Position numbers and translations under genes: made by a program. A DNA stretch of 64,000 nucleotides from Burkholderiales bacterium (lineage in GTDB: Bacteria; Pseudomonadota; Gammaproteobacteria; Burkholderiales; Burkholderiaceae_C): the NCBI GenBank assembly GCA_026400275.1, contig JAPLPK010000067.1, positions 1 to 64,000 on the forward strand. The letters run 5' to 3'. Under the pieces are notes generated by a model that ran no database searches, was not told the DNA's origin, and saw nothing but the letters and a program-made list of their open reading frames with translations. This document shows, one piece after another, positions 34,099 through 42,645 of the stretch (the first letter of the stretch is position 1; each line of letters opens with the position of its first letter).

Positions 34099-35103
34099 AT
34101 GCTGTTGGACGGTCGTGACCCGGCAGCGGTCCAGCAAGCCGCGCAGGCGCTGGCTGGAGGCGAGCTACTGGGCCTGCCCACTGAAACGGTGTACGGGCTG
34201 GCTGCGGACGCATCCAATGACGCTGCGGTAGCCAAGATATTCGCTGCCAAGGGCCGGCCCAGCGACCACCCGCTGATCGTGCACATAGCGCCCGACGGCC
34301 CTGGCGTGGCGCATTTCGCCAGCCAGGTGCCAGCATTCGCCCAGCAGTTGATGGAGGCGTTCTGGCCTGGCCCGCTGACGCTGATCCTGCCGCGCCGGGA
34401 TGGCGTGGGTGCGGCAGCGGCGGGCGGGCAGGATTCGATCGGCCTGCGTTGCCCTTCGCACCCGGTGGCGCAAGCAGTGTTGCGCGCCGCTGCGGCCCTG
34501 GGTGTGGCCGGTGTGGCGGCACCTAGCGCCAACAAGTTTGGCCGCGTGAGCCCGACCACGGCAGCCCATGTGCAGTCCGAGTTTGATGATGGCCTGCTGG
34601 TGCTGGACGGCGGGCCCTGCACCATGGGGATCGAGTCCACCATCGTGGACTGCACCCGTGGCGTGCCGGTACTGCTGCGCCCCGGCAGCATCAGCCGCGA
34701 CCAGATCGAGCAGGCTTGCGGCCAGCCGCTGCGTTCCAAGGAAGACCTGGCCGCGCCCGATCCGCGCGCGTCGGGCACGCTGGAGGCCCATTACGCGCCC
34801 AGCGCCAAGGTGCGGCTGATGGACACCAAGGTGCTGCAAACCGCGCTGGACCTGCTGGGCCAGGTGCAGGACGGCGTGCCCGGCTCAATTGGCGTGTATG
34901 CACGCAGCGCACTGCACAACCATTCGCGCCAGGCCCTGCTGCGCGCCATGCCGGACGACGCGGCTGCGGCAGCCCAGGAGCTGTTCGCAGCGCTGCGCAA
35001 TTTCGATGGCCAAGGCGTGCGGCTGATCTGGATAGAAACCCCGCCGGACACCCCGGAATGGGAAGGTGTACGCGATCGTTTGCAGCGCGCATCTGCGGCT
35101 TGA
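34099..35103 (+). CDS. Threonylcarbamoyl-AMP synthase (Sua5 type)
   Basis: The 334-residue protein has the YrdC domain (about 1-205): GLPTETVYGLAADASNDAAVAKIFAAKGRPSDHPLIVHI, WPGPLTLILPRRD, APSANKFGRVSPTTAAHV and STIVDCTRGVPVLLRPGSIS. The linker with RASGTLEAHYAPSAKVRL and a C-terminal Sua5 domain follow. It makes threonylcarbamoyl-adenylate for t6A37 tRNA modification; TsaB, its pathway partner, is also in this window. It lies directly after purK, a common betaproteobacterial order. Start at 34099 chosen. Confidence 0.93.
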   Translation: MLLDGRDPAAVQQAAQALAGGELLGLPTETVYGLAADASNDAAVAKIFAAKGRPSDHPLIVHIAPDGPGVAHFASQVPAFAQQLMEAFWPGPLTLILPRRDGVGAAAAGGQDSIGLRCPSHPVAQAVLRAAAALGVAGVAAPSANKFGRVSPTTAAHVQSEFDDGLLVLDGGPCTMGIESTIVDCTRGVPVLLRPGSISRDQIEQACGQPLRSKEDLAAPDPRASGTLEAHYAPSAKVRLMDTKVLQTALDLLGQVQDGVPGSIGVYARSALHNHSRQALLRAMPDDAAAAAQELFAALRNFDGQGVRLIWIETPPDTPEWEGVRDRLQRASAA

Positions 35104-35165
35104 CATGTCTTTACGCTCCGTTACCCGTGCCTCGTTAAACTACCTGATTGATTTTTGGAGTCCTC

Positions 35166-36122
35166 ATGGCTATTTCTAGTTTGCGCCGGGCCTTTGTGTG
35201 GCTGGCATGTGCCTCAGCAACCCTGCTGACCGCCTGCGGTTCCAGCACGGTGGAGTCGCAACTCACGCCGTCGCGCATCATTGGCTTTGGTGACGCGTTC
35301 AGCGTGGTCAAGTCGGGTGCCAGCTATACGGTGAACGACTCGGCCATCAATACCTGGTTGGCGCAATTCGCCTCCAGCTATGGCCAGACTTTGAATACAT
35401 CGTTGGTATATGCACAGGGCAATGCCCGCATCAGCGCTACGACGGACGCAGCGGGCAGCACCAGCACTTTGACGGTGACGCAGCAGATCGACAGCTTTCT
35501 GGCCAGCAACACCCTCAGCGCTAACGATGTGGTGGTAGTCAATGGAGGCATCAGCGACCTGGTGGTGGAGATGGCGGCTGTGACAGCCAATACCGAAACC
35601 TCCGACACGATGCTGGCCAATGCCAAACAGTACGGCAAAGACCTGGGCGCGCAAGTGCGGCGATTGGTGAACGCTGGCGGCAAGCACGTGGTGGTGGTCG
35701 GCCCTTACAACCTGGGCGTCAGCCCCTGGGCCACGGCGATTGGTCAGAACAGCTTGTTGAAGAGCGCCAGCAGTGCCTTCAACGAGGCCATGCTGGTGTC
35801 CATCGTGGACCTGGGTGACACCGTGTTGTACGTGGATGCTGCCTATTACTTCAACCTGGTGCAGGCTACCCCTTCCTCGTATGGTCTGACCAATAGCACC
35901 GATCTGGCGTGTACTTCGACAGATTCGGGTGCGGGCATCGGCACCGGCACGGGCCAGGTTAATTCGTCTTTGTGCACAACCTCCACGATTGCAGCTATCA
36001 CGGCCAATTCGTCTGGCACGACCTACGATTTGTACATGTTCGCCGACCGCCTTTACGTGACCCCTGCGGTGCAGCGCCTGTTCGGCGTGTACGCGTACGG
36101 CAAGGTACACGCGCGCTGGTAA
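35166..36122 (+). CDS. SGNH-fold lipoprotein with lost catalytic residues
   Basis: The 318-residue protein has a lipobox LLTAC (Cys24). The SGNH block I reads IIGFGDAFSVV, so the nucleophile Ser is Ala44. Block III is NGGISDL instead of G-N-D, and block V is FADRLYVTPAVQRLFG where the paralogue has FADDVHPTVAGYRLL, so Asp and His are also gone. The fold otherwise parallels the GDSL lipoprotein at 36884-38086. It looks like a non-catalytic relative, probably outer-membrane anchored, with a binding or structural role. Start at 35166 follows a GGAG site. Confidence 0.8.
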   Translation: MAISSLRRAFVWLACASATLLTACGSSTVESQLTPSRIIGFGDAFSVVKSGASYTVNDSAINTWLAQFASSYGQTLNTSLVYAQGNARISATTDAAGSTSTLTVTQQIDSFLASNTLSANDVVVVNGGISDLVVEMAAVTANTETSDTMLANAKQYGKDLGAQVRRLVNAGGKHVVVVGPYNLGVSPWATAIGQNSLLKSASSAFNEAMLVSIVDLGDTVLYVDAAYYFNLVQATPSSYGLTNSTDLACTSTDSGAGIGTGTGQVNSSLCTTSTIAAITANSSGTTYDLYMFADRLYVTPAVQRLFGVYAYGKVHARW

Positions 36123-36144
36123 GGCTGCAGCAATATCCAGACGT

Positions 36145-36173
36145 AAAAAAGCCGACCCTTGGGTCGGCTTTTT
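36145..36173. terminator. Bidirectional rho-independent terminator
   Basis: AAAAAAGCCGACCC-TT-GGGTCGGCTTTTT forms a stem with A-tract and T-tract, so it can end transcription on both strands. It lies between the convergent SGNH gene and ompW. Confidence 0.93.
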
Positions 36174-36189
36174 GTTGGGCCGAAGCTAT

Positions 36190-36858
36190 TTAGAACTTGT
36201 AGCCGACGGCGACTGCAACGGTCACCGGGTTCAGCGTAACGTCGATGGTCTGGCCGGTAGACAGCGTGCCACGGGTCTTCACGAAGGTCTTGGCAATCAT
36301 TCCGTCGATGAACCAGCGTTCATTCAACGTTACCGTGCCGCCCACCTGTACGGTCAGTCCCAGCCTGGACTCCAGCGACAAGGTCGTGGGGGTGCTGGAT
36401 GAGCCACCGGTGATGGCGGTCAGCACGGCCGTACCCTTTTCCTTGTAGAACTTGGCATAGGTGGGGCCGGCGCCCACATAGGGACGGAACTGTGCGTTGG
36501 CTTCGCCAAAGTGGTACTGGCCAAACAAAGATATGGGCAGAGCCTTGGTTTCAGCGATCTTGCCGGCGCCGGAAATGGCGCCAGCGCCATACAGGTTGTG
36601 TGTGAACGGTGTCGCCAGAGGCAGATCCACGGCCCAGTGGTCGTCCACCATGTAGGTAATGCCGCCACCCAGCTGGGTATTGCCATTCGAATCGATCTTG
36701 GTATGGGGCAGGCTAGAAGCCGACAGATCACCGCTGTCCACGGCCGGCGTGATGTTGGTAATGCCGCCGCGCACCATCCAGGTACCTGCGGTTTGGGCTT
36801 GGGCTGCGCCGGCCATCAGCAACAGGGTCGCAGCCAGGCAGGTGGTTTGGAATTTCAT
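36190..36858 (-). CDS. OmpW-family outer membrane protein
   Basis: The 222-residue protein has signal peptide MKFQTTCLAATLLLMAGAAQA and eight-strand barrel features: TWMVRGGITNITPAVDSG, GGITYMVDDHWAVDLPLATPF, LPISLFGQYHFGEANAQFRPYVGAGPTYAKFY and the terminal VAVAVGYKF ending in Phe, as outer-membrane proteins do. OmpW forms a narrow hydrophobic channel in the outer membrane. It is flanked by two SGNH lipoproteins, with the intact one upstream on the same strand. Confidence 0.92.
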   Translation of the reverse strand: MKFQTTCLAATLLLMAGAAQAQTAGTWMVRGGITNITPAVDSGDLSASSLPHTKIDSNGNTQLGGGITYMVDDHWAVDLPLATPFTHNLYGAGAISGAGKIAETKALPISLFGQYHFGEANAQFRPYVGAGPTYAKFYKEKGTAVLTAITGGSSSTPTTLSLESRLGLTVQVGGTVTLNERWFIDGMIAKTFVKTRGTLSTGQTIDVTLNPVTVAVAVGYKF

Positions 36859-36883
36859 GGGGGTGTCCTTGTGTCTAGACGGA

Positions 36884-38086
36884 TTACAGCCAGCCAGCGG
36901 CGGCCAATTTCAGGGCGACGAAACGGTTCAACAGCCTGTAGCCAGCGACCGTGGGGTGCACGTCGTCGGCAAACTGGTAGGTGTTGAAATCTGTACCCGA
37001 AACCAGGTTGCTGGAGTTGCAGACCAGGGACAAACCAGCCAGGATGTTGCCCGTTGCGGAGCAGACCGAGGTGGTCACATTGGTCAAGCCGTATTGCGCA
37101 GGGTTGGCGTACTGGTCCATACCTTGTGCATAGGCGTCCGCCTGCACCACGCTGGTGGGCAAAGCGGCTGTGAGCGTGCTGTTATAGGTCGTGACCATGG
37201 TGCCCAACAGGGTTTGGGCCGAGGCGCTCAGGCTTTGGCCTCTGGGGGTTTGCACGATGTTGGGCACAGTGACGACGACGACGTACTTGGCACCCTTGCC
37301 GACTATCGAGTTCTTGACATAACCCGCCAGCTCCGTTGCCGCAGTGGCCATGCCGGTGACAGCGGCTGCAGGGGCTGCTGCTGCCAGGGTCGCGGCGGGC
37401 GTGCCACCGATGATCTGGCCTTGGAGGGTGGGAGACCAGCCCGCAGCGACAGCTGCTCCATAGGCGGCGGTGCGGGTGGTCGTGGTGTCGGTGGTCAGCA
37501 AGGTGGTGACGGCCGAGACCGCATTCAGGTGCATGAAGGCATCATTGGCGCCGGCCAGCACGGTGACAAGCTCAGTGCCAGAGAACTGTGTGACGCGCGA
37601 CAAATGGTTGGCGATCTGGGTCTTGACCGGTACTGCCATCAGGCCCAGATTTTCCGCAGTGCTCAGGCTTTGCAATGCCACGCTGCCGGGGGCAAACGTC
37701 GATGTCACGCGGGCGCTGCCCTGGGCGTAGTTGGTGCAGCTGGTGTGTTCGGTAACGGCGACCGAGACAATGCCTGCGGACACCATGGCTGCGTTGGGCA
37801 ATATGCCGGTTTCTGCTGCGCACGGCGCGCTCAGGTTCAGTTGGCCAGCCAGGAATTCGGTCCAGTTCTGGGGCGAGGTGGAGGTACTGTTGTTGACCGT
37901 GAACTTGCCGCCGCCTACGGCTGCAATCGTGCCCACCTTGTAGGTGCCCACATCGCTCAGACTGTCGCCAAATGACACCAAAGATGTGAACGTGACTTTG
38001 GTGCTGGTTTCACTGCCGCCGCCGCCGCAAGCGGACAAGAGCAAGGCCGCGGTCAGGGCGGCGAGTTTTGTGGAATTCCAATGCAT
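36884..38086 (-). CDS. GDSL/SGNH-family esterase lipoprotein
   Basis: The 400-residue protein has lipobox LLSAC (Cys20) and a full catalytic set: FGDSLSDVG (Ser42), GANDAF and FADDVHPTVAGYRLL (Asp and His). The long central insertion is rich in Ala/Thr, with several Cys. Such enzymes act as lipases or acylesterases at the cell envelope. It lies 25 bases upstream of ompW on the same strand, so the two may be co-transcribed. No autotransporter barrel is attached. Confidence 0.87.
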   Translation of the reverse strand: MHWNSTKLAALTAALLLSACGGGGSETSTKVTFTSLVSFGDSLSDVGTYKVGTIAAVGGGKFTVNNSTSTSPQNWTEFLAGQLNLSAPCAAETGILPNAAMVSAGIVSVAVTEHTSCTNYAQGSARVTSTFAPGSVALQSLSTAENLGLMAVPVKTQIANHLSRVTQFSGTELVTVLAGANDAFMHLNAVSAVTTLLTTDTTTTRTAAYGAAVAAGWSPTLQGQIIGGTPAATLAAAAPAAAVTGMATAATELAGYVKNSIVGKGAKYVVVVTVPNIVQTPRGQSLSASAQTLLGTMVTTYNSTLTAALPTSVVQADAYAQGMDQYANPAQYGLTNVTTSVCSATGNILAGLSLVCNSSNLVSGTDFNTYQFADDVHPTVAGYRLLNRFVALKLAAAGWL

Positions 38087-38199
38087 TGGGGGGCTCCTGT
38101 AGTAAAAAAGAACGGTCGTTCGTTTGTGCTGAATGTTACGCGGGTCGCTTCAAACATCGCAAAGGGTTAGTACGGATAAGTCGGGTGCCCATGTGTGAT

Positions 38200-39639
38200 T
38201 TATTCCTCCTTTACCGCCCATTCGATAAGTGCATCCAGTGCCGGCCGGGCGGCAGCTGCGTTGGCGTGGTTGACGATGCCCACCACCACATAGCGCTTGC
38301 CGCTGCGCCCGGTGGCATAGCCGGCCACCGAGGCGACGCCGTCCAGCGTGCCGGTTTTCAGCTGGGCGCGGCCCATGGCTTCGGGGGCCAGGCCGCGATC
38401 GCGCATGCGCAGCGTGGTGCCGTCCACCCCGGCGATGGACAGGGACTGGGCCAGCACCGCGCCATTCGGGTGGCTGGCCGCGCGGCGCAGCAGCTGGCCC
38501 AGCGCGCGGGCGCTGGTGCGTTCGTCGCGGCTCAGGCCGGAGCCGTTTTCCAACGTGGGCACGGACACCTCGCTGCCGATGGCGCGTGGCCACCAGGCCG
38601 CGATGACGGCGCGGGAGGCCGCAAAGCTGCCGGGCTGGCCGTCGTGCGCGCCCAGGGTCAGAAAGACCTGCTGCGCCATCACGTTATTGCTGAATTTGTT
38701 GACGTCGGCGATCAGCTCACCCAGCGGCTGAGACGGTGCGTCCATCAGCCACTCGGCGGTGGCCGGTGTGCGGCCGTCGCGCACCATGCCGTCCAGTGCG
38801 CCGCCCGCACCCAGGTACATCGCCTGCAGCACCCGGCGGGCAAAGCTGGCCGGGTCGCTATAGGCCACGGGCCAGCTGCGTTCGCCGCAGCGCACCGGGT
38901 AACTGCCCAGAAAGCGCACCTGGTTGGGGTCGGAAAAGTCCGCCTGCAGCCCGCCTCGCCAGTCGCCGCAGGCCTGGCTGTCCAGCGGCACCTGCGCGTC
39001 TATGGCCACGCCGGCCATCGGGGGCTCGCTGCGCACCTGGGCGGTGCGGCTGCCGGGTTCGGGCGTGAAGCCCAGGATCAGCGACTTGAAGTTGACCAGC
39101 AGGCCGTCCGGCGTGGCGTTGTAGGGGCTGAGGGCCTGGCCGTCAAAGGCCGCCGGGTCGCGCGCCACCGGCTCAAAGAAGCCGTGGTCCAGCACGATGT
39201 CGCCGCGCACCTTTTGCACGCCGCGTGCTTGCAGGGCCTGGAACATGGCGGTGATGCGCTCCAGCACCAGCTTGGGGTCGCCACCGCCACGGATGTAGAG
39301 GTTGCCGTACAGCACGCCGTCGCGCACCGGGCCATCGGCGTAGAAGCGGGTCTTCCAGGTGTAGTCGGGGCCCAGCAGGTCCAGCGCGGCAAAGGTGGTG
39401 ACCAGCTTCATCACCGACGCCGGGTTCACAGACACCTCGGCCCGGTGGCTCAGGCGCGGCCGGGCATTGCCGTCGGCGGCCTGCACCAGCAGGCTGACGG
39501 CATCCGCCGGCACCTTGGCGCGTGCCAGGGCTGTGGCGATGTCGGGCGGCAGGCGCTGCGCCTGGCTGGGCAAGGCCAGTAGCAGCGTGCTGCAGGCCAG
39601 GGCCGTCAGCGCTGCTTTAATAGGGGTGAAAATAGCCAT
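38200..39639 (-). CDS. dacB: D-alanyl-D-alanine carboxypeptidase/endopeptidase (PBP4)
   Basis: The 479-residue protein has a signal peptide (about 1-28). The penicillin-binding motifs are present: SxxK as Ser75-VMK, SxN as KFSNNVMAQ and KTG as LKTGTLDGV. The long insert between SxxK and SxN is characteristic of class C PBPs. It trims or cleaves peptide cross-links in the periplasm during wall remodelling. It is divergent from tsaB, with a palindrome copy between the two. Confidence 0.94.
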   Translation of the reverse strand: MAIFTPIKAALTALACSTLLLALPSQAQRLPPDIATALARAKVPADAVSLLVQAADGNARPRLSHRAEVSVNPASVMKLVTTFAALDLLGPDYTWKTRFYADGPVRDGVLYGNLYIRGGGDPKLVLERITAMFQALQARGVQKVRGDIVLDHGFFEPVARDPAAFDGQALSPYNATPDGLLVNFKSLILGFTPEPGSRTAQVRSEPPMAGVAIDAQVPLDSQACGDWRGGLQADFSDPNQVRFLGSYPVRCGERSWPVAYSDPASFARRVLQAMYLGAGGALDGMVRDGRTPATAEWLMDAPSQPLGELIADVNKFSNNVMAQQVFLTLGAHDGQPGSFAASRAVIAAWWPRAIGSEVSVPTLENGSGLSRDERTSARALGQLLRRAASHPNGAVLAQSLSIAGVDGTTLRMRDRGLAPEAMGRAQLKTGTLDGVASVAGYATGRSGKRYVVVGIVNHANAAAARPALDALIEWAVKEE

Positions 39640-39660
39640 GGTTCCGATCTGCAGACATTT

Positions 39661-39712
39661 ATCAAATAGCTATAGAAATAGTAGCAGCTTGCGCAGGATA
39701 ATCCTGCGCCAC
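39661..39712. repeat. Dispersed GCGCAGGTA palindrome in a divergent promoter region
   Basis: The sequence aaatagctatagaaatagtagcagcttgcgcaggataatcctgcgccac has the core GCGCAGGATAATCCTGCGC, a changed but still self-complementary centre. It sits between divergent dacB and tsaB, so it is not simply a terminator. Confidence 0.75.
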
Positions 39713-39741
39713 ACCCCCATTTCTTGTGTAACTTATTGCCC

Positions 39742-40440
39742 ATGCCGCTTCTTGCCTTTGACACCAGCACCGACACCCTTTCCATCGCCGTGGGCGATGG
39801 CGCAGAGGTGTGGCTGCACAGCGGCGCGGGCGGCGCCCAGGCATCGACCACGCTGATCCCGGCCATCCTGGCGCTGCTGGCCCAGGCCGGGCTGCGGCTG
39901 GACCAGCTGGACGCCATCGCGTTTGGCAGCGGCCCGGGCTCGTTCACCGGTCTGCGTACCGCCTGCTCGGTGGCGCAAGGCCTGGCGTTTGGCGCCGGCA
40001 AGCCGGTGCTGCCCATCGACACGCTGATGGCCGTGGCCGAAGAGGCCCGCATACAGCACGGCGTGCAGCAGGTGCAGGCCCTGCTGGACGCGCGCATGGA
40101 CGAGATCTACACCGGCTTCTATGCCTACGCGCAAGGCCGCTGGCAGCAGCGCGCCGACTTCCAGCTGCTGCGGCCCGAGTCCGTGCTGCAGGAAGAGGGC
40201 TGGGCGCTGGCTGGCAATGCACTGGCTGTGTATGCCGACCGCATTCCTCCTTCCAGTGGCCCGCGTTACGCGGTGCTGCCTGCCGCAGCCGCCATGCTGC
40301 GCCTGGCCCCGGCCTTGCTGGCCGCCGGCCAGGCGGTGCCAGCCGACCAGGCCCTGCCGCGCTATATCCGTGACAAAGTGGCCCAGACCACCGACGAACG
40401 CATGGCCGCCAAGGCGGCCGCCGGGGCAGCAACGCCATGA
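39742..40440 (+). CDS. tsaB: tRNA threonylcarbamoyladenosine biosynthesis protein TsaB
   Basis: The 232-residue protein has the ASKHA-fold opening LLAFDTSTDTLSIAVGDG and the TsaB marks GSGPGSFTGLRTACSVAQGLAFG, LPIDTLMAVAEEA and ALLDARMDEIYTGFY. TsaB scaffolds the TsaD-TsaE complex that transfers the threonylcarbamoyl group to tRNA A37. It works with the Sua5-type enzyme in this window. Start at MPLLAFD (39742). Its TGA overlaps the rimI ATG. Confidence 0.94.
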   Translation: MPLLAFDTSTDTLSIAVGDGAEVWLHSGAGGAQASTTLIPAILALLAQAGLRLDQLDAIAFGSGPGSFTGLRTACSVAQGLAFGAGKPVLPIDTLMAVAEEARIQHGVQQVQALLDARMDEIYTGFYAYAQGRWQQRADFQLLRPESVLQEEGWALAGNALAVYADRIPPSSGPRYAVLPAAAAMLRLAPALLAAGQAVPADQALPRYIRDKVAQTTDERMAAKAAAGAATP

Positions 40441-40922
40441 GCGCCCAGCTGCAATCGCCACAAGCGCCGGAGCCAGCGGAGGTCCGCTTCGAGCCGCTGA
40501 CCGCGCTGTGGCTGGACGAGATCGTCCGCATAGAGCAGACCGCCTATGCCCACCCCTGGTCGCTCGCCAATTTCAAAGACACGCTGGCCGCTGGCTATGA
40601 ATGCCAAATTTTGCTGGCCGGCACCACCGTGCTGGGTTACTTCGTGGCCATGAAGGGCGTTGACGAGGTGCATCTGCTGAACATCACCGTGACCCCGGCT
40701 TACCTGCGCCAGGGCTGGTCGCATTTGATGCTGGACGCGCTGGCCCTGTGGTCGCGCGGCCAGGGCGCACAGTGGCTGTGGCTGGAAGCGCGCGCCAGCA
40801 ATCTGCGGGCACTGCATGTGTACACCCAGTTCGGCTTCAGCCGCGTCGGCCTGCGCAAGGACTACTACCCCAACGGGCCGGGTCAGCGCGAGCATGCGGT
40901 GGTGATGAGTCTGCCGCTATGA
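40437..40922 (+). CDS. rimI: Ribosomal protein S18-alanine N-acetyltransferase
   Basis: The 161-residue GNAT protein shows VRFEPLTALWLDEIVRIEQTAYAHPWSLANFKDTL, DEVHLLNITVTPAYLRQGWSHLMLDAL and LEARASNLRALHVYTQFGFSRVGLRKDYYPN. The acetyl-CoA loop RQGWSH has Ser where most family members have Gly or Ala. RimI acetylates the N-terminus of S18. The tsaB-rimI order is widely conserved. It is coupled to both neighbours by ATGA. Confidence 0.9.
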   Translation: MSAQLQSPQAPEPAEVRFEPLTALWLDEIVRIEQTAYAHPWSLANFKDTLAAGYECQILLAGTTVLGYFVAMKGVDEVHLLNITVTPAYLRQGWSHLMLDALALWSRGQGAQWLWLEARASNLRALHVYTQFGFSRVGLRKDYYPNGPGQREHAVVMSLPL

Positions 40923-41737
40923 GCCTGGACCTGGACGCCCGCCAGCGCGCCATGCTGGCCGAAATGCAGGTGCCGGTCTGGTGGCCGGCTGCAGAAGTGT
41001 CGGTTGCCACGGCACCGGCGCGGGCAGCACCGCCCGTAGCAGTGGCCGCCCCTGCCCCCGCTCCTGAGGCACCGGCACCCGCCCGCAGCGGCATGCACAG
41101 CCTGGCAGAGGCCATGCAAAATGCTCCTGAATTAATAGCTGCTCGCGCAGGTAATACAAGCGCCGAAGCCAAAAATGGCTTGGATTTGTCTGGCGCCGAT
41201 ATGGGTGATGCCGACATGGCGGCCCTGCGTGCCGGCTGGAGCGCGTGCCAGGCCAGCCGCGCGCTGGGTGCGGCTGCCGGCGCGTCGCCCGACTGGTTGG
41301 TGCTGGGCGAGGCGCTGGCCATCAGCGACGACCCCGCCAGCGCGCCCTTTGTGGGCGATGCCGGCGTGCTACTCGACAACATGCTGCGTGCGGTAGGTAT
41401 CCGTGCCCAGGCGCCGCTGCGCTCGGCCCAACTGACCAGCGTGCTGAAAACACGGCTTGCGGACCAGCCCGATGCCGACCCGCTGGTCTTCAACGCGCCC
41501 CATCTGGAGCGCCATGTGCGCCTGCTGCAGCCCCGGCTTATCCTGGCCTTGGGCCCGTTTGCCGCCCAGTTGCTGCTGCGCGACGCCACGCCTTTGGGGC
41601 AGCTGCGCGGCCGGGTGCACCGCTACCAGGGGGTGCCGGTGGTGGTGTCTTATGCGCCGGCCACCTTGTTGCGCAACCCCGCTGAAAAGGCCAAGGCCTG
41701 GGCCGACCTGTGCCTGGCGATGTCGGCTTCAGCGTAA
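40919..41737 (+). CDS. Degenerate family-4-type uracil-DNA glycosylase fold protein; possible HolD-like psi subunit
   Basis: The 272-residue protein has a UDG-like C-terminal half: WLVLGEALAISDDPASAPFVGDAGVLLDNMLRAVGI, LILALGPFAAQLLL and VVVSYAPATLLRNP. Family-4 residues are missing: GEAPG is GEALA, the HPxxLLR His is Tyr (YAPATLLR), and of the four [4Fe-4S] Cys only one (SACQAS) seems present. Residues 8-23 (RQRAMLAEMQVPVWWP) match the spacing L-x-x-(L/M)-x-(I/V)-x-x-W of the N-terminus of E. coli HolD, whose gene also adjoins rimI. A dispersed-palindrome copy forms the linker (about 71-95). Activity as a glycosylase is doubtful. Confidence 0.75.
   Translation: MSLDLDARQRAMLAEMQVPVWWPAAEVSVATAPARAAPPVAVAAPAPAPEAPAPARSGMHSLAEAMQNAPELIAARAGNTSAEAKNGLDLSGADMGDADMAALRAGWSACQASRALGAAAGASPDWLVLGEALAISDDPASAPFVGDAGVLLDNMLRAVGIRAQAPLRSAQLTSVLKTRLADQPDADPLVFNAPHLERHVRLLQPRLILALGPFAAQLLLRDATPLGQLRGRVHRYQGVPVVVSYAPATLLRNPAEKAKAWADLCLAMSASA
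41128..41188 (+). repeat. Dispersed palindrome copy inside the UDG-like coding region
   Basis: The bases gaattaatagctgctcgcgcaggtaatacaagcgccgaagccaaaaatggcttgga match the element (AATAGCTGCT-GCGCAGGTAATACAAGCGC). They are in frame and encode ELIAARAGNTSAEAKNG in the linker before the UDG fold. Confidence 0.75.
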
Positions 41738-41770
41738 ATACGTTCTAGCGCCGGCCCGTAAAATCGGGGC

Positions 41771-42598
41771 ATGACCTTTCTAGACATGCTCCAAAACGCC
41801 GGGCAGCGCAATGCCTCCATGCTCTGCGTGGGGCTCGACCCCGATCCGGCCCGCTTTCCGGGCGCATTGCGCGGTGATGCCAGCAAGATTGCCGACTTTT
41901 GCAACCGCATCGTGGACGCCACGGCCGACCTGGCCATCGCCTTCAAACCCCAGATCGCCTACTTTGCCGCGCACCGCGCCGAAGACCAGCTGGAGCGCGT
42001 GGTGGCGCACATCCGCCGCGTCGCGCCGCATGTGCCCATCATCCTGGACGCCAAGCGCGGCGACATCGGCTCCACTGCCGAGCAGTACGCTGTCGAAGCA
42101 TTTGAGCGCTACCAGGCCGACGCCGTCACCCTGTCGCCCTTCATGGGTTTCGACTCGGTCCAGCCCTACCTGAAGTACCCCGGCAAGGGCGCTTTCCTGC
42201 TGTGCCGCACCTCCAACCCCGGCGGTGACGACCTGCAAAACCAGCGCCTGGCCAGCGTGCCCGGCCAGCCCCTGCTGTACGAGCACATCGCCCAATTGGC
42301 CCAAGGCCCGTGGAACCTGAACGGCCAGCTCGGCCTGGTGGTGGGCGCGACCTACCCGGCGGAAATCGCCCGTGTGCGCGCCTTGGCACCCACCGTGCCG
42401 CTGCTGGTGCCCGGCGTGGGCGCGCAGGGCGGAGATGCCCATGCCACGGTGCGGGCCGGCTGGACCGCCAACGGCCCGCTCATCGTCAACTCTTCGCGTG
42501 CCGTGCTGTACGCATCGTCCGGCGACGACTTCGCCGATGCCGCACGCAGTGCTGCCCAGCAGACGCGCGACCAGTTGCAGGCCGCACTGCCACTATAA
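41771..42598 (+). CDS. pyrF: Orotidine 5'-phosphate decarboxylase
   Basis: The 275-residue enzyme is the long (type 2) form. The catalytic Asp-Lys-Asp cluster is [11 protein letters not shown] (Asp93, Lys95, Asp98), with [26 protein letters not shown] and [15 protein letters not shown] as other marks. It makes UMP from OMP, the last step of pyrimidine synthesis. It follows the UDG-like gene by 33 bases. A palindrome copy ends the transcript region. Confidence 0.95.
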   Translation: MTFLDMLQNAGQRNASMLCVGLDPDPARFPGALRGDASKIADFCNRIVDATADLAIAFKPQIAYFAAHRAEDQLERVVAHIRRVAPHVPIILDAKRGDIGSTAEQYAVEAFERYQADAVTLSPFMGFDSVQPYLKYPGKGAFLLCRTSNPGGDDLQNQRLASVPGQPLLYEHIAQLAQGPWNLNGQLGLVVGATYPAEIARVRALAPTVPLLVPGVGAQGGDAHATVRAGWTANGPLIVNSSRAVLYASSGDDFADAARSAAQQTRDQLQAALPL

Positions 42599-42645
42599 AA
42601 AGAATAGCTTCTTGCGCAGGTATCTCCTGCGCTGGAGGCGGTTTT
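42596..42645. repeat. Dispersed GCGCAGGTA palindrome after pyrF
   Basis: The sequence aaaaagaatagcttcttgcgcaggtatctcctgcgctggaggcggttttgc has core GCGCAGGTATCTCCTGCGC. It abuts the nested inverted repeat that follows. Confidence 0.75.
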
